Below the pieces are notes generated by a model, which saw only the letters and a program-made list of their open reading frames with translations, searched no databases and was not told where the DNA came from. Of a stretch of 64,000 nucleotides of DNA, positions 34,317-42,843 are shown piece after piece. The translations under genes were made by a program, and so were the position numbers. The stretch's first letter is position 1. Each line of letters starts with the position of its first letter. This DNA is from Catellatospora citrea (lineage in GTDB: Bacteria; Actinomycetota; Actinomycetes; Mycobacteriales; Micromonosporaceae). The stretch is taken from the NCBI RefSeq assembly GCF_003610235.1, contig NZ_RAPR01000001.1, forward strand, positions 310,001-374,000. The letters are read 5' to 3'.

Positions 34317-34700
34317 TCAAGCCACACAGAACTCGTTGCCCTCGGGGTCCAGCATGACGACGTGCCCGAGGTCATCGCCATACCACTCCTCGCGGACCAC
34401 CGTCGCGCCGGCGGCCACCAGCTCGGGCACCTTCTGCCGGATCATCCGGGCCCGCTCGACCATGTCCCAGGGGCCCGGCCCGGCCACCCGGATATCGATG
34501 TGCAGGCGGTTCTTGGCGGACTTGCCTTCAGGCACCTTCAGGAAACCGATGGCAGGGCTCCGGCCATCGGGGGCGACGATGGACGCGTTGTCGGGCTCGT
34601 CGAAACCCGGTTCCTTGACATAGCCCAGTGCCAGCGCCCAGAAATCAGCGAGCCGCTGGGGATCATCGGCGTCGGCGCCCAGGGTCCAGAAAGTAGTCAC
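34317..34700 (-). CDS. VOC (glyoxalase/bleomycin-resistance) family protein
   Basis: A 127-residue protein with the paired beta-alpha-beta-beta-beta modules of the vicinal-oxygen-chelate fold: FWTLGADADDPQRLADFWAL at the N-terminus and HVVMLDPEGNEFCVA at the end, where the Glu of GNEFC is the usual metal ligand. The His in KNRLHIDI is another ligand position. Members are small metal enzymes or binding proteins; substrate is not predictable. It stands alone, with no cotranscribed neighbour. Confidence 0.85.
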   Translation of the reverse strand: MTTFWTLGADADDPQRLADFWALALGYVKEPGFDEPDNASIVAPDGRSPAIGFLKVPEGKSAKNRLHIDIRVAGPGPWDMVERARMIRQKVPELVAAGATVVREEWYGDDLGHVVMLDPEGNEFCVA

Positions 34701-35097
34701 CGCACCAAACTACCCCGGCCACAAACCGGCTGCGGTCGTCGCCACCGGCCGATCACCACGGCATGGCCATCGACGTCTACGGAAAGTGACTAGACGCCTG
34801 CGCGCCACCTCGCCGCCTCATCAGCCATGGTCGACAGTGGCACCCGTTCTCGCCGACATTCGCGACGGAACGGGCCGGCGAGGTGGCGCCGATGGTGACG
34901 AACCTCTGGCTCCCGTTCTCACAGACGTACTCACCCGGCGAGCCCCGTGGCTGCGCGGCACCGGCGAGAACGCGAACGGGCCGCTGCGCCGGTACTCCCC
35001 AAGGGCAGCGACCTATCCCAGCATTCTGCGGACGACCTAGCCAGGCCCTGGCCCGCCTCCTGTGCCCGGGGCCTGCTTCCACGGATTCCTTGCCGCG
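34701..35097. other. Non-coding stretch rich in inverted repeats
   Basis: No supported gene in 397 bases. It contains nested inverted repeats at 34802-34889 and further copies of the CCCGTTCTC motif at 34912-34920 and, inverted, at 34963-34980; see the repeat entry. Confidence 0.5.
34802..34980. repeat. Nested inverted repeats
   Basis: GCGCCACCTCGCCG (34802-34815) pairs perfectly with CGGCGAGGTGGCGC (34876-34889). Inside it CCCGTTC (34843-34849) pairs with GAACGGG (34868-34874). CGTTCTCGCC (34845-34854) also pairs with GGCGAGAACG (34963-34972). This could be a structured RNA, a terminator cluster or a small non-autonomous element. Confidence 0.6.
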
Positions 35098-35607
35098 TCA
35101 GTTCGGGTAGACGTGGCAGGCGACGCCTTCGTCGACGTAGCCGTGCGTGGCGACCGCGTTGTCCCGGTCGGACGCCGAGATGGTGTAGAAGTGATCCCCG
35201 GTGGCCGGCTTGTGCACCCGCAGCAACGGCGTGGTGCCCGTGCCGGCGCTCGGGAACACGTGGCACGCGACGCCCTCATCGACGTAGCCGTGCGTGGCGA
35301 CCGCGTTGTCCCGCTCGGACGCCGAGATGGTGTAGAAGTGATCCCCGGTGGCCGGCTTGTACACCCGCAGCAACGGCGTGGTACCAGTGCCGGCGGTCGC
35401 GAACACGTGGCACGCGACGCCCTCGTCGACGTAGCCGAACTCTGCGACCGCATCGTCCCGCTCAGCGGCCGAGGTGGTGTAGAGGTGGTCTCGGCTGACG
35501 GGGTTGTACATCCGCAGCAGTGCTGTGGTGCTACCGGACGGGGTCTGGGGCGCGCCGGTCTGCGCAGAACTTACGCGTGACTGCACTGGATACCCCGATG
35601 AGGGCAT
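35098..35607 (-). CDS. Protein with three DUF5648 repeats
   Basis: A 169-residue protein made almost entirely of three copies of a 49-residue unit, each containing a DHxYTxSAxERD core and GYVDEGVACHVF (DUF5648-type). The second and third copies are nearly identical in DNA over 147 bases. No signal peptide or membrane segment is seen; the N-terminus is Ser/Gly/Pro-rich. ATG 35607 is preceded by GGAGGAG. It starts 26 bases after the stop of the GAF-GGDEF gene, so the two likely form one operon. Such repeats are usually found on secreted or surface hydrolases, so a stand-alone, apparently cytosolic set beside a c-di-GMP enzyme is unusual. Function unknown. Confidence 0.75.
   Translation of the reverse strand: MPSSGYPVQSRVSSAQTGAPQTPSGSTTALLRMYNPVSRDHLYTTSAAERDDAVAEFGYVDEGVACHVFATAGTGTTPLLRVYKPATGDHFYTISASERDNAVATHGYVDEGVACHVFPSAGTGTTPLLRVHKPATGDHFYTISASDRDNAVATHGYVDEGVACHVYPN
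35101..35500. repeat. 147-base tandem coding repeats
   Basis: The DUF5648 coding region repeats with a 147-base period; for example the phrase GATGGTGTAGAAGTGATCCC begins at 35179 and again at 35326. The two copies are nearly identical, which suggests recent duplication or gene conversion. Confidence 0.85.
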
Positions 35608-35633
35608 GAAGCTCTCCTCCACCTCGGATGGAA

Positions 35634-37193
35634 CTAATCGTCATTCATACGCGAGTCGCCGGACCCCGGCAACGGTCCTCCGGCTCGGATGTGCGGCCTT
35701 GCGGGTTCACACGAACCGGGTCTCTTGACTTCGTCACGGGCGGAGGTTGGTCGACCACCATCAGCTTGCCGCTTGTCGCGCTTTGCTGCGTACAACGCTT
35801 CGTCGGCACGGCGGAGAGTCGTCTCCACGTCCTCCGCCCGCCGCAGGGTCACCCCGATGCTGATGGTGTGGCCGCCATCGGCTACCGCGGCGGCTATCCG
35901 TTCCGCGACCTGTACAGCCTCGTCGTGGCCGGCCACGTTCAGGACGGCGACGAATTCATCGCCGCCGACGCGGAACACCTCGTCGCCCTCCCGCAGCGCT
36001 TGGCAGATGGTCCTGGCCACCTCGGTGAGGGCGCGATCTCCGGCGTCGTGGCCCCACCTGTCGTTGATGGCCTTGAAGTTGTCGATGTCCATGGCGAGCA
36101 CGGCGGTGGACGACGGGGCGACGGAGGCCAGCTGCCGAGCCAGTGGACGCCGGTGGCGCAGGCCGGTGAGCGGGTCGGAGTCGGCCAGAGTCTGCAACTT
36201 GTGTTGTGTGGACATGCGCTCGTAGGACGCGACAGCATTGATCATCAGCAACTCGAGTATGACTGTCGTGTCGGGGAGCGGCTGGACCGCGAGTTCGTCC
36301 ATGATCAGTGTGGCGGCGTCGAACTCGGGATTGCGTGTATCCACCGGTAGGGCGGCGGCGACGACGGTGCGTACGCCGGCGTCGACGAGTGGTTCGAAAC
36401 CGTCGACGTCGGCGACGCCTACTTCGCCTCGCGAGTACGCGGACTGGTGTCGGGCTGCGGAGTGCATCAGCTGCGACAGGCTTTCTGGCGGCATGGCGCC
36501 GACGGCATCGACAAGCCGCCGCGACCCGGACCCGCAGTGGTCGGCCATGACGGTGCACGGCGGACCGTTCTCGGCGGCGTCGTTGGGCCTACGGACGACC
36601 GTGACGGCGCATCGCAGGCCGGACAGGTCGACCGCCGCGCGGCAGACGCGTGCCGCCAGCTCGGTGAGATCTTTGGCGGTGGCGATGCTCAAGGCGTGGC
36701 TGAGCAGCCATTGGGGCGGACTCGGCTCGGCCGGCCCACCAAGCTGATGGATGCGCGTGCCGAGGAGTGCGCCGATCTTCGTCAGCACCGACTCCCAGTC
36801 TCTGGGATCGGCCGGCACGACGTCGAACTCGACCAGGATCACGCCGATCACGGTCTCGTGAGTGCTGCGCACCGGCGCGCAGATCATCGAACCGGCTTGC
36901 CGGCCTGCCAGCGGACCGTTGTGGTCGACAGGGGTGTTGTGCTGCATGGCCGTGTGACCTGTGGTGAGTACGCGCCCTGCGAGGCCGTAGTCGATGCTCA
37001 CTGCCCGTGGCGCGTACCAGACACCGCTGCTTGCGCCCAGGTACAGGTAGTTGGCGTTGGTCAGTAGAACATTCACCGAGGCGTTCGTGCAGGTGCTGAC
37101 TGCATCGACCACCGCATTGCAGGCTCGATAGACCGATTCGGAGACTTCTACAGATTGCGCAACCTCGTTGACGAGCTCTGTTCTTGCGGTCAT
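35634..37193 (-). CDS. GAF-domain diguanylate cyclase (GGDEF)
   Basis: A 519-residue cytosolic protein. Two GAF-like sensor regions occupy about 10-150 and 165-310, followed by a GGDEF domain (about 340-490). The active-site motif RVGGDEF is intact, and REGD lies five residues before GGDEF, matching the RxxD inhibitory site, so the enzyme should make c-di-GMP from GTP and be product-inhibited. The metal aspartate is in AMDIDNFKAIND. A Pro/Gly-rich tail follows. The DUF5648 gene lies 26 bases downstream and the membrane EAL gene is upstream on the same strand after 190 bases, so synthesis and breakdown genes are neighbours. Ligands of the GAF regions are unknown. Confidence 0.88.
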   Translation of the reverse strand: MTARTELVNEVAQSVEVSESVYRACNAVVDAVSTCTNASVNVLLTNANYLYLGASSGVWYAPRAVSIDYGLAGRVLTTGHTAMQHNTPVDHNGPLAGRQAGSMICAPVRSTHETVIGVILVEFDVVPADPRDWESVLTKIGALLGTRIHQLGGPAEPSPPQWLLSHALSIATAKDLTELAARVCRAAVDLSGLRCAVTVVRRPNDAAENGPPCTVMADHCGSGSRRLVDAVGAMPPESLSQLMHSAARHQSAYSRGEVGVADVDGFEPLVDAGVRTVVAAALPVDTRNPEFDAATLIMDELAVQPLPDTTVILELLMINAVASYERMSTQHKLQTLADSDPLTGLRHRRPLARQLASVAPSSTAVLAMDIDNFKAINDRWGHDAGDRALTEVARTICQALREGDEVFRVGGDEFVAVLNVAGHDEAVQVAERIAAAVADGGHTISIGVTLRRAEDVETTLRRADEALYAAKRDKRQADGGRPTSARDEVKRPGSCEPARPHIRAGGPLPGSGDSRMNDD

Positions 37194-37383
37194 GTCGGCG
37201 GCACTCCTCTCCCTGCGGTTGTACGTTCAGGCGGCAGCGGACTCATCGGTGGCGCGTTTTGGTGCGCTGTCGGGGAGTGCCGCCCCCGGCACCAAGGAAT
37301 GGGGTCCATCCGGGTTCGCAGGTCGGCGGCGGCTGCACTGGATGAGGGTGTCCTGTCCGCCAGACACGGACACCCCTGGCACC

Positions 37384-38391
37384 TCAGGCCTCGCCGCAGG
37401 TTCCTCCCGTGTCGAGCGTCGCGCACAGCGCGTCCAAGGGCTGCGGCACGGCGAGGTGGTAGCCCTGCGCATACCCGACGCCCATCACGGCCAGCGCCCG
37501 GAGCTGCTCGGCGGTCTCGACCCCTTCTGCAGTCACATGCAGACCCAGGCCGTGCCCGAGCTCGGTCAAGACCTTGACCACGGTGTGGTCGCGGGGGTTG
37601 TGCCCCATACCCGCCACGAAATCCTTGTCGATCTTGATGCCCTGGATCGACACCATGGACAGGTAACGCATGGTCGTAGACCCGGTACCCATGTCGTCCA
37701 GCGTCACGCCCACGCCGTGGGCGATCAGCCGCTCCAGCCGCGGTCCGGCGGCTGTCAGCGTCTGCAGATCGGCATCCTCGGGCAGTTCCAGACGCAGCCG
37801 ATCGGACCGCAGACCGGTACGTTGCAAGATCGATATCACCAGTTCGTCGAAGTCCCCGCTCAGGGTCTGCGGTGACAGGTTCACGTTGACCGAGGACGGT
37901 GCCGTCCCGCCAAGGCGTGAGGTCAGCTCCACCAGGTCCGCGCACGCCTGCTGCAGCACCCACTCGTCCAGTAGCGTCAGATGCCCGGCGCGCCGGGCTG
38001 AGGGCAGAAACTGCCCGGGTGCCATCAACCCCAGGGCGGGATGCTGCCAGCGCACCAACGCCTCCATCGACACCACCTCCCGGTCAGAGATACGCACGAT
38101 CGGCTGGTAGTGCATCCGCAACTCCCCGTGATGCACGGCATGCGCGAAAGTACGATCGAAAGCCTCCAGAGCAGTGGATCTTGCCCATACGTCGCCGGGA
38201 GGACGCCGCCGAAGCAGGTACAGCAAGATCGCGCTCCCGCCGCCGGCCATGAAGAAGCCCAGCGGCACTGAAGCGGCCGGCACAGAGTCTGCGCCGACAG
38301 CCATGAGTCCGGCCATGGCCAGGGTGAGCAGGCCGGTGAACGCCACTACAGCGGCGACGACGACCGGCGTGAGCTGCGTACTTCGTGCCAC
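37384..38391 (-). CDS. Membrane-anchored EAL phosphodiesterase
   Basis: A 335-residue protein. Two hydrophobic segments (about 8-30 and 40-60) anchor it, followed by a complete EAL domain. Key residues of active c-di-GMP phosphodiesterases are present: Glu in SMEALVRW, Asn in NVNLSPQT, Glu in RLELPED, the Asp pair in TLDDMGTGS, Lys in IKIDKDFV and Glu in TAEGVET. It should hydrolyse c-di-GMP to pGpG at the inner membrane. There is no GGDEF partner domain. It lies upstream of the GAF-GGDEF gene on the same strand, so one transcript may carry both activities. No sensor domain outside the membrane is visible. Confidence 0.87.
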   Translation of the reverse strand: MARSTQLTPVVVAAVVAFTGLLTLAMAGLMAVGADSVPAASVPLGFFMAGGGSAILLYLLRRRPPGDVWARSTALEAFDRTFAHAVHHGELRMHYQPIVRISDREVVSMEALVRWQHPALGLMAPGQFLPSARRAGHLTLLDEWVLQQACADLVELTSRLGGTAPSSVNVNLSPQTLSGDFDELVISILQRTGLRSDRLRLELPEDADLQTLTAAGPRLERLIAHGVGVTLDDMGTGSTTMRYLSMVSIQGIKIDKDFVAGMGHNPRDHTVVKVLTELGHGLGLHVTAEGVETAEQLRALAVMGVGYAQGYHLAVPQPLDALCATLDTGGTCGEA

Positions 38392-38566
38392 TTACATCTC
38401 CTTTGCGCCTGCACTCATCGCTACCGTTCCGCATACGGAACGATAGCACGTGCACGAGGTATTCCTTCGGACTCGTCCGGGGCCACTCGTCCCTGGCGGC
38501 GTCCGGCCAGGAACCCCCGTCACCCGCGATCCGGCCCCGGAAGGCGGGCTGGCCGTCATGCAGATG

Positions 38567-38624
38567 TGGCATGTGCGCCCTGGCGGTCAGCGATTCCTCG
38601 GAGCCCGCCAGGGCGCACATGCCA
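38567..38624. terminator. Perfect 20-bp stem hairpin downstream of the hydrolase gene
   Basis: TGGCATGTGCGCCCTGGCGG (38567-38586) is exactly repeated in inverse at 38605-38624, with an 18-base loop. It lies about 60 bases after the stop of the minus-strand hydrolase. The stem is longer than most terminators, so it may also be a repeat element or structured RNA. Confidence 0.6.
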
Positions 38625-38686
38625 GATTAGACAGAAGTGCACGCAGAATTCCGCTTGCTCCTCCGCGAGCCCTGATGGTCGGTGCG

Positions 38687-39391
38687 TCAGCGAGCGCCTG
38701 TGGCGTTCTGTGCTGCGGTCACGATGACGTCGGCGACGGTGCCGGACTGAGTCATGAACAGCGCGTGGCTGGCAGCGACGTTGGTGATCTTCGCGCCGAT
38801 ACGGTTGGCCATGTGCTGAAGCATGGCCTGGTCGAACGCCTTGTCCTGCGTCGCGATGGCGGCCCAGCAGGGCTTGTCGCGCCAAGCGGCGTTCTTGACC
38901 GGCGTCGCGAACGCCGCCATGTTGATGGGCACCTGGGCGTCGCGCAGGAAAGCGGCGTCGGCGTCGCTGGCGTCGGCTGCGAAGCCGGCTTTGAACTTGT
39001 CGTGGTTGAGGAAGCCGTATCCGTCCACGACGTCGATGACGAAGTCGGGCGTCGGGGCGAATCCCTCGTACTGCTGGGAGGTGGTCTCGCCCGCGTCAGG
39101 CGCCAGCGCCGACACGTACACCAGTCCGGCGACGTTCGGGTGGACTCCCGCCTCGGTGATGACCGTACCTCCCCACGAGTGGCCGACCAGAATGGTCGGA
39201 CCGTTCTGCAGGTCGAGAACTCTCGTGGTCGCCGCGACGTCGTCTTCCAGCGAGGTCAGCGGGTTCTGCACCATCGTGACCCGGTAGCCGCGGGCCGTCA
39301 GGTTGTCGTACACCCCGCGCCAGCCCGAACCGTCAGCGAACGCGCCGTGCACCAGCACGACATTCTTGATCTCTTGACCGGTGGTGCTCAC
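38687..39391 (-). CDS. Alpha/beta hydrolase, cytosolic paralogue
   Basis: A 234-residue alpha/beta-fold hydrolase. It starts near NVVLVHGAFADGSGW (oxyanion-hole HG), has the nucleophile elbow GHSWGG and a late histidine in AASHALF. The same HGAFAD phrase and length are shared with the gene at 40130-40981, so the two are paralogues; this one lacks a signal peptide. GTG 39391 follows AAAGGACGAG at good spacing, and residues upstream to 39457 look random. Relatives include esterases and plant-type salicylate/MeNP hydrolase-like proteins annotated from homology; the substrate is not known. A 20-bp hairpin downstream probably ends the transcript. Confidence 0.82.
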   Translation of the reverse strand: MSTTGQEIKNVVLVHGAFADGSGWRGVYDNLTARGYRVTMVQNPLTSLEDDVAATTRVLDLQNGPTILVGHSWGGTVITEAGVHPNVAGLVYVSALAPDAGETTSQQYEGFAPTPDFVIDVVDGYGFLNHDKFKAGFAADASDADAAFLRDAQVPINMAAFATPVKNAAWRDKPCWAAIATQDKAFDQAMLQHMANRIGAKITNVAASHALFMTQSGTVADVIVTAAQNATGAR

Positions 39392-39496
39392 CAGGCTCGT
39401 CCTTTCGTTGCCGTGCCCCGGCGTTGCGCTGGAACGGCTCGAGTTGATTGGCGGCAAGCCGCCTCCATTATGTGATTTCTGCGAATTCTATGCTTC

Positions 39497-39730
39497 TTAC
39501 AGTATTTTATGCCGCTTCGGGTCATTCGCCGGCCGACCCGGTGTCGACGTCAGGCGCGCCTCGGTGATGCGCATGCCAGCCGTGGCGACATCCGCAGCGG
39601 CCATGGCCTCACTCGATGCCGGCAGCAGGCGAGCGTCCAGCCCCGAAGCCCGCAGTACGATCCACAGATCCCTGACGGCGTCGAGGCGGGCAGCGCCGTC
39701 TGACGCGTGCGAGATGAGAACGTGGGACAT
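39497..39730 (-). pseudogene. Possible SEFIR/TIR-like domain fragment
   Basis: About 77 residues beginning MSMSHVLISHASDGAARLDA and continuing VRDLWIVLRASGLDARL. A V-x-I-S-x-A/H start with an LW..LR..G.DARL helix-strand is the first third of SEFIR/TIR domains. The rest of the domain is missing; the sequence stops at 39497. So this is either a truncated domain or an unrelated short protein. No ribosome site stands out. Confidence 0.35.
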
Positions 39731-40129
39731 CGACACACTCCCGCTCGCCTGTACCATGTGGATCTCCCGACGGTCATGGGCTGCCTGTGATTGCCGCGCT
39801 CGCGCCAACTAGACATACGGATCTGGCGGCCGCCGGTTCACCGCCCCGCTGGGCCGGGCCTTCGCGCTGCTCACCGTCCGTTTCAATCGGCTGACGACGC
39901 CCGTCACCCGGCGTAACATGACGTGGACAAAAGGGCACACGAATGGCCCCGGTACGCGTGCCGTACCGACCGGGAGCCATCGACGGCAGCTTGCCCGTCT
40001 GCGCGGCAGCGACACCCGCCATGGGGCTGATTCGCCGCTTTCAGCTACTTCGTGTGCGACCAACCGTGGGCTGTGTTCACGATCGAGTCCGCCGTCCGGC
40101 CGACACGTGGACACGTTGAAGGAGGAACT
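39731..40129. other. Intergenic region upstream of the secreted hydrolase
   Basis: About 400 bases without a supported gene. It should carry the promoter of the hydrolase at 40130. Nothing else could be fixed by eye. Confidence 0.4.
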
Positions 40130-40981
40130 ATGAACCGCAGGCCGAGAATGCGCCTGTCGTGGGCCGCAGCCACCGCACTGGGAGCCATGATCGGTGTGGC
40201 TGCATCGATCATGGCCGGCTCCGCTGCCACGTCGGCGAGCCCGGTCCAGCCTCAGCAGGGCCTGCAGCCGGACAAACCGACGGTGGTCCTGGTCCACGGC
40301 GCCTTCGCCGACGCGACGAGCTGGAACGGCGTGATCGAGCGCCTGCGGGCCCAGGGCTACCCGGTGGTCGCGCCCGCCAACCCGCTGCGCGGCCTGGCCT
40401 CGGACGCGGCCTACGTGCGAAGTGTGCTCGACAGCGTGCAGGGCCCCATTGTGCTGGCCGGGCACTCCTACGGCGGGACCGTGATGTCCAGCGCCGCAGC
40501 CGGTGACCCGGACGTCAAGGCGCTGGTGTACATCGCTGCTTTCGCCCCGGAGGTGGGCGAGAGCACCGGCGAGCTGGCCAACAAGTTCCCGGGCAACACC
40601 CTGGGGGCCAACCTCAAGCAGGTGCCGTACCCGCTGGCCGGCGGAGGCGAGGGCACCGACCTGTACGTCAAACCCGAGGCATTCCACGAGCATTTCGCTG
40701 CTGACGTCCCGGCCCAGACCGCCGCGCTGATGGCCATCACACAGCGTCCGGCCGCCACCACGGCGCTGGAGGGCAAGGCAACCGAGGCGGCCTGGAAGAC
40801 GATCCCCTCCTGGGCGCTGCTCGCCACCGACGACAAGGCGATCCCGCTGGCCTCGCAGAAGTTCATGGCCGAGCGCGCCAAGTCCAAGACCGTCGAGGTC
40901 AAGGCGTCGCACGCCGTCGCAGTCTCTCAACCCGGCCCGGTCGCGGACCTCATCATGCAGGCCGCCGAGGCCTCCAAGTAG
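40130..40981 (+). CDS. Alpha/beta hydrolase, secreted paralogue
   Basis: A 283-residue alpha/beta hydrolase with a Sec-type signal peptide (basic MNRRPRMRLSW, hydrophobic AAATALGAMIGVAASIMAG, then an Ala/Ser-rich cleavage region). The catalytic domain has VVLVHGAFADATSW, the nucleophile elbow GHSYGG and a late histidine in KASHAVA. It is clearly related to the cytosolic hydrolase at 38687-39391, from which it is divergent. An excellent GAAGGAGGAAC site fixes the ATG at 40130. The product is probably exported and acts on a small ester or amide outside the cell; the substrate is unknown. A strong terminator follows. Confidence 0.85.
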   Translation: MNRRPRMRLSWAAATALGAMIGVAASIMAGSAATSASPVQPQQGLQPDKPTVVLVHGAFADATSWNGVIERLRAQGYPVVAPANPLRGLASDAAYVRSVLDSVQGPIVLAGHSYGGTVMSSAAAGDPDVKALVYIAAFAPEVGESTGELANKFPGNTLGANLKQVPYPLAGGGEGTDLYVKPEAFHEHFAADVPAQTAALMAITQRPAATTALEGKATEAAWKTIPSWALLATDDKAIPLASQKFMAERAKSKTVEVKASHAVAVSQPGPVADLIMQAAEASK

Positions 40982-41025
40982 TCCCGTCCGGCCGCAGGTC
41001 GACGCACGACACTGCCGCGTACGGC

Positions 41026-41067
41026 GAAGCTCCCGCAAGGCCTGGAGGCCGCTTCTGCGGGAGCTTC
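41026..41067. terminator. Bidirectional terminator
   Basis: GAAGCTCCCGCA (41026-41037) pairs perfectly with TGCGGGAGCTTC (41056-41067), 12 bp, with extra GGCC pairing in the loop. It lies between the convergent hydrolase and flavoprotein genes and can serve both. Confidence 0.75.
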
Positions 41068-41215
41068 TCCGTGTTCGGCGGCGACCGGAACACCTCCTCG
41101 ACATCGCCTTCGCGCGGTCGTCAGGTCTGCCGGCGGGCGCCATGAAGTCCCGGGAAGCGCCGGGTGGCCTTGGCGGGCCGGCATCGGCGATCGCCGTGCG
41201 GCCGCCGCCTGCCTG

Positions 41216-42625
41216 TCACGCGGGAGCGATGGCTGGAGTGGCCCGGAAGATGTTCGTCGGGTCGTAGCTGGCCTTGATCGCGGCCAGCCGCCGGTATGTC
41301 TCCGGCAGATACGCCTCGGCGACTGCCTCGGATGTCGCGTCGGAGGCGGTCAGGAAGTTCACGAATCGCCGGCCGGTGCTCCACGGCCGGATGGCCTGGA
41401 AAACGCGGCTCAGGTGCGCCTGGACCGCCTCGGCTCGGTCCGGGCCGCCGATCCCGACGGCGTGGCAGGTGAAGGCGGCGCCCTGCAGGTCGACGGCGTT
41501 GCCGCAGCGGGGGCGGCGCTCCAGCGCTCCACCGAGGTGCCGAAGCTCGAAGATGGTCAGCGGGCTGCCCGCGTCGGGGCCGGCATGGGCGATGATCGCG
41601 TCGACCAGTTCCGGGGTGAACTCCCGCAGCAGCGTCGAACGGTCTTCGACCGGGACAGGGGTCGGCGGGTCGGCGTGGATGGCGGCGAACGCGGTGTACG
41701 TCATCATGGTGACCGAGTCGATCAACGTCGGGGCGATCGCCCGAAGCGGCGCGATGAGTCGCTCCCCTTCGTCGGCGGGTCCGACGTAGGCGATCCGCAC
41801 GCCTACCACCATCCGGCCACCTAGCGCCTGAGGCACCGCGGGTAGGGGCGGCAGCTGCAGCAACGCGATGGACGAGTTCAACTGGTCCGGCATCCCGGCG
41901 GTCCACCGGCCCCACGCGTCGAGGACCTCGGCCGCCCGATCACCGGCGAAGAAGAGGGTGCCGCCGTAGATGCGGTGGACCGGGAGGAGATTGAACTCCA
42001 GGGCGGTGACCACACCGAAGTTGCCCTTGCCGCCGCGCACGGCCCAGAACAGATCCGGCTCTTCGGAGGCGGTCACCACGCGCAGACGACCGTCCGCGGT
42101 GATCAGCTCGATCCGGCGTACCTGGTCGGCGGCGAAGCCGAAGGTCCGGCAGATCGGGCTCAACCCGCCGCCGAGCGTGTAGCCGACGACCCCGACGGTG
42201 GGTGCCGCGCCATTCAGCGCGGCCAGACCGTGCTTGCCCGCGGCCTCGACGACCTGCTGCCACCGGACGCCGGCCTCGACCCGGGCGGTACGGGCTTCGG
42301 CGTCGATGGTGACCGCGTCCATCCGCCGCGTGTTGATCAGCACCGCTCCGGCCGAGGAGAGCACGGAGTGACCGGTGGCCATCACCGCGACCGGCAGGCA
42401 CTGCTCTGCGGCGAAACGGACGGCGGCCTGGACATCGCCGATGCCCGCGGCGCCCACCACGAGCGCGGGCCGCTGCGGGATGGCGAGGTTGTACGACGCG
42501 CACTCGGCGTCATACCCGTCGTCGTTCGGGAGGAGCACCGGCCCGACCGTCTGTTCGGCGAGCCGTGTCGCGGCAGCCCGGTCGATCGCAGGGCCGTCCT
42601 GGGTCGGAGTCTGATTGGGGTTCAT
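41216..42625 (-). CDS. FAD-binding oxidoreductase (BBE / FAD_binding_4 type)
   Basis: A 469-residue flavoprotein. The N-terminal FAD_binding_4 domain is clear: RPALVVGAAGIGDVQAAVRF, then ATGHSV, where the His is the usual attachment site for FAD, and GYTLGGGLSPICRTFG. WAVRGGKGNFGVVTALEFNL is the standard second FAD-binding loop. The C-terminus ends with a short berberine-bridge-type segment (AEAYLPETYRRLAAIKASYDPTNIF). Members oxidise sugars, alcohols or natural-product intermediates; the substrate is unknown. There is no signal peptide. ATG 42625 has GAAAGG upstream. The MMPL transporter gene lies 219 bases upstream on the same strand, so the pair may be linked. Confidence 0.87.
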   Translation of the reverse strand: MNPNQTPTQDGPAIDRAAATRLAEQTVGPVLLPNDDGYDAECASYNLAIPQRPALVVGAAGIGDVQAAVRFAAEQCLPVAVMATGHSVLSSAGAVLINTRRMDAVTIDAEARTARVEAGVRWQQVVEAAGKHGLAALNGAAPTVGVVGYTLGGGLSPICRTFGFAADQVRRIELITADGRLRVVTASEEPDLFWAVRGGKGNFGVVTALEFNLLPVHRIYGGTLFFAGDRAAEVLDAWGRWTAGMPDQLNSSIALLQLPPLPAVPQALGGRMVVGVRIAYVGPADEGERLIAPLRAIAPTLIDSVTMMTYTAFAAIHADPPTPVPVEDRSTLLREFTPELVDAIIAHAGPDAGSPLTIFELRHLGGALERRPRCGNAVDLQGAAFTCHAVGIGGPDRAEAVQAHLSRVFQAIRPWSTGRRFVNFLTASDATSEAVAEAYLPETYRRLAAIKASYDPTNIFRATPAIAPA

Positions 42626-42843
42626 CAAGATGGCCTTTCGTGTCAAGGACGAGCATCCGTTGCCGTGGAGGGGGTCGCGCCGGACAAGTTCGAAGGCCCG
42701 GCACGCCCGTGTCGCGCCCCACCGTCAGAGCAAGGTCGAGAACGACACGTCCGGGCCGGTGGCGTGGCGTGATGTTGTCGTTGCCGGCTGAGGACGGCAT
42801 CACCGGCCGGAGACAGCGCCCCGAGCCGGTGACGCCGCTCAGG

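Noticed and set aside
42510..42803. Small ORF between the flavoprotein and MMPL genes
   Set aside because: It overlaps the flavoprotein start in another frame and has no protein-like features.
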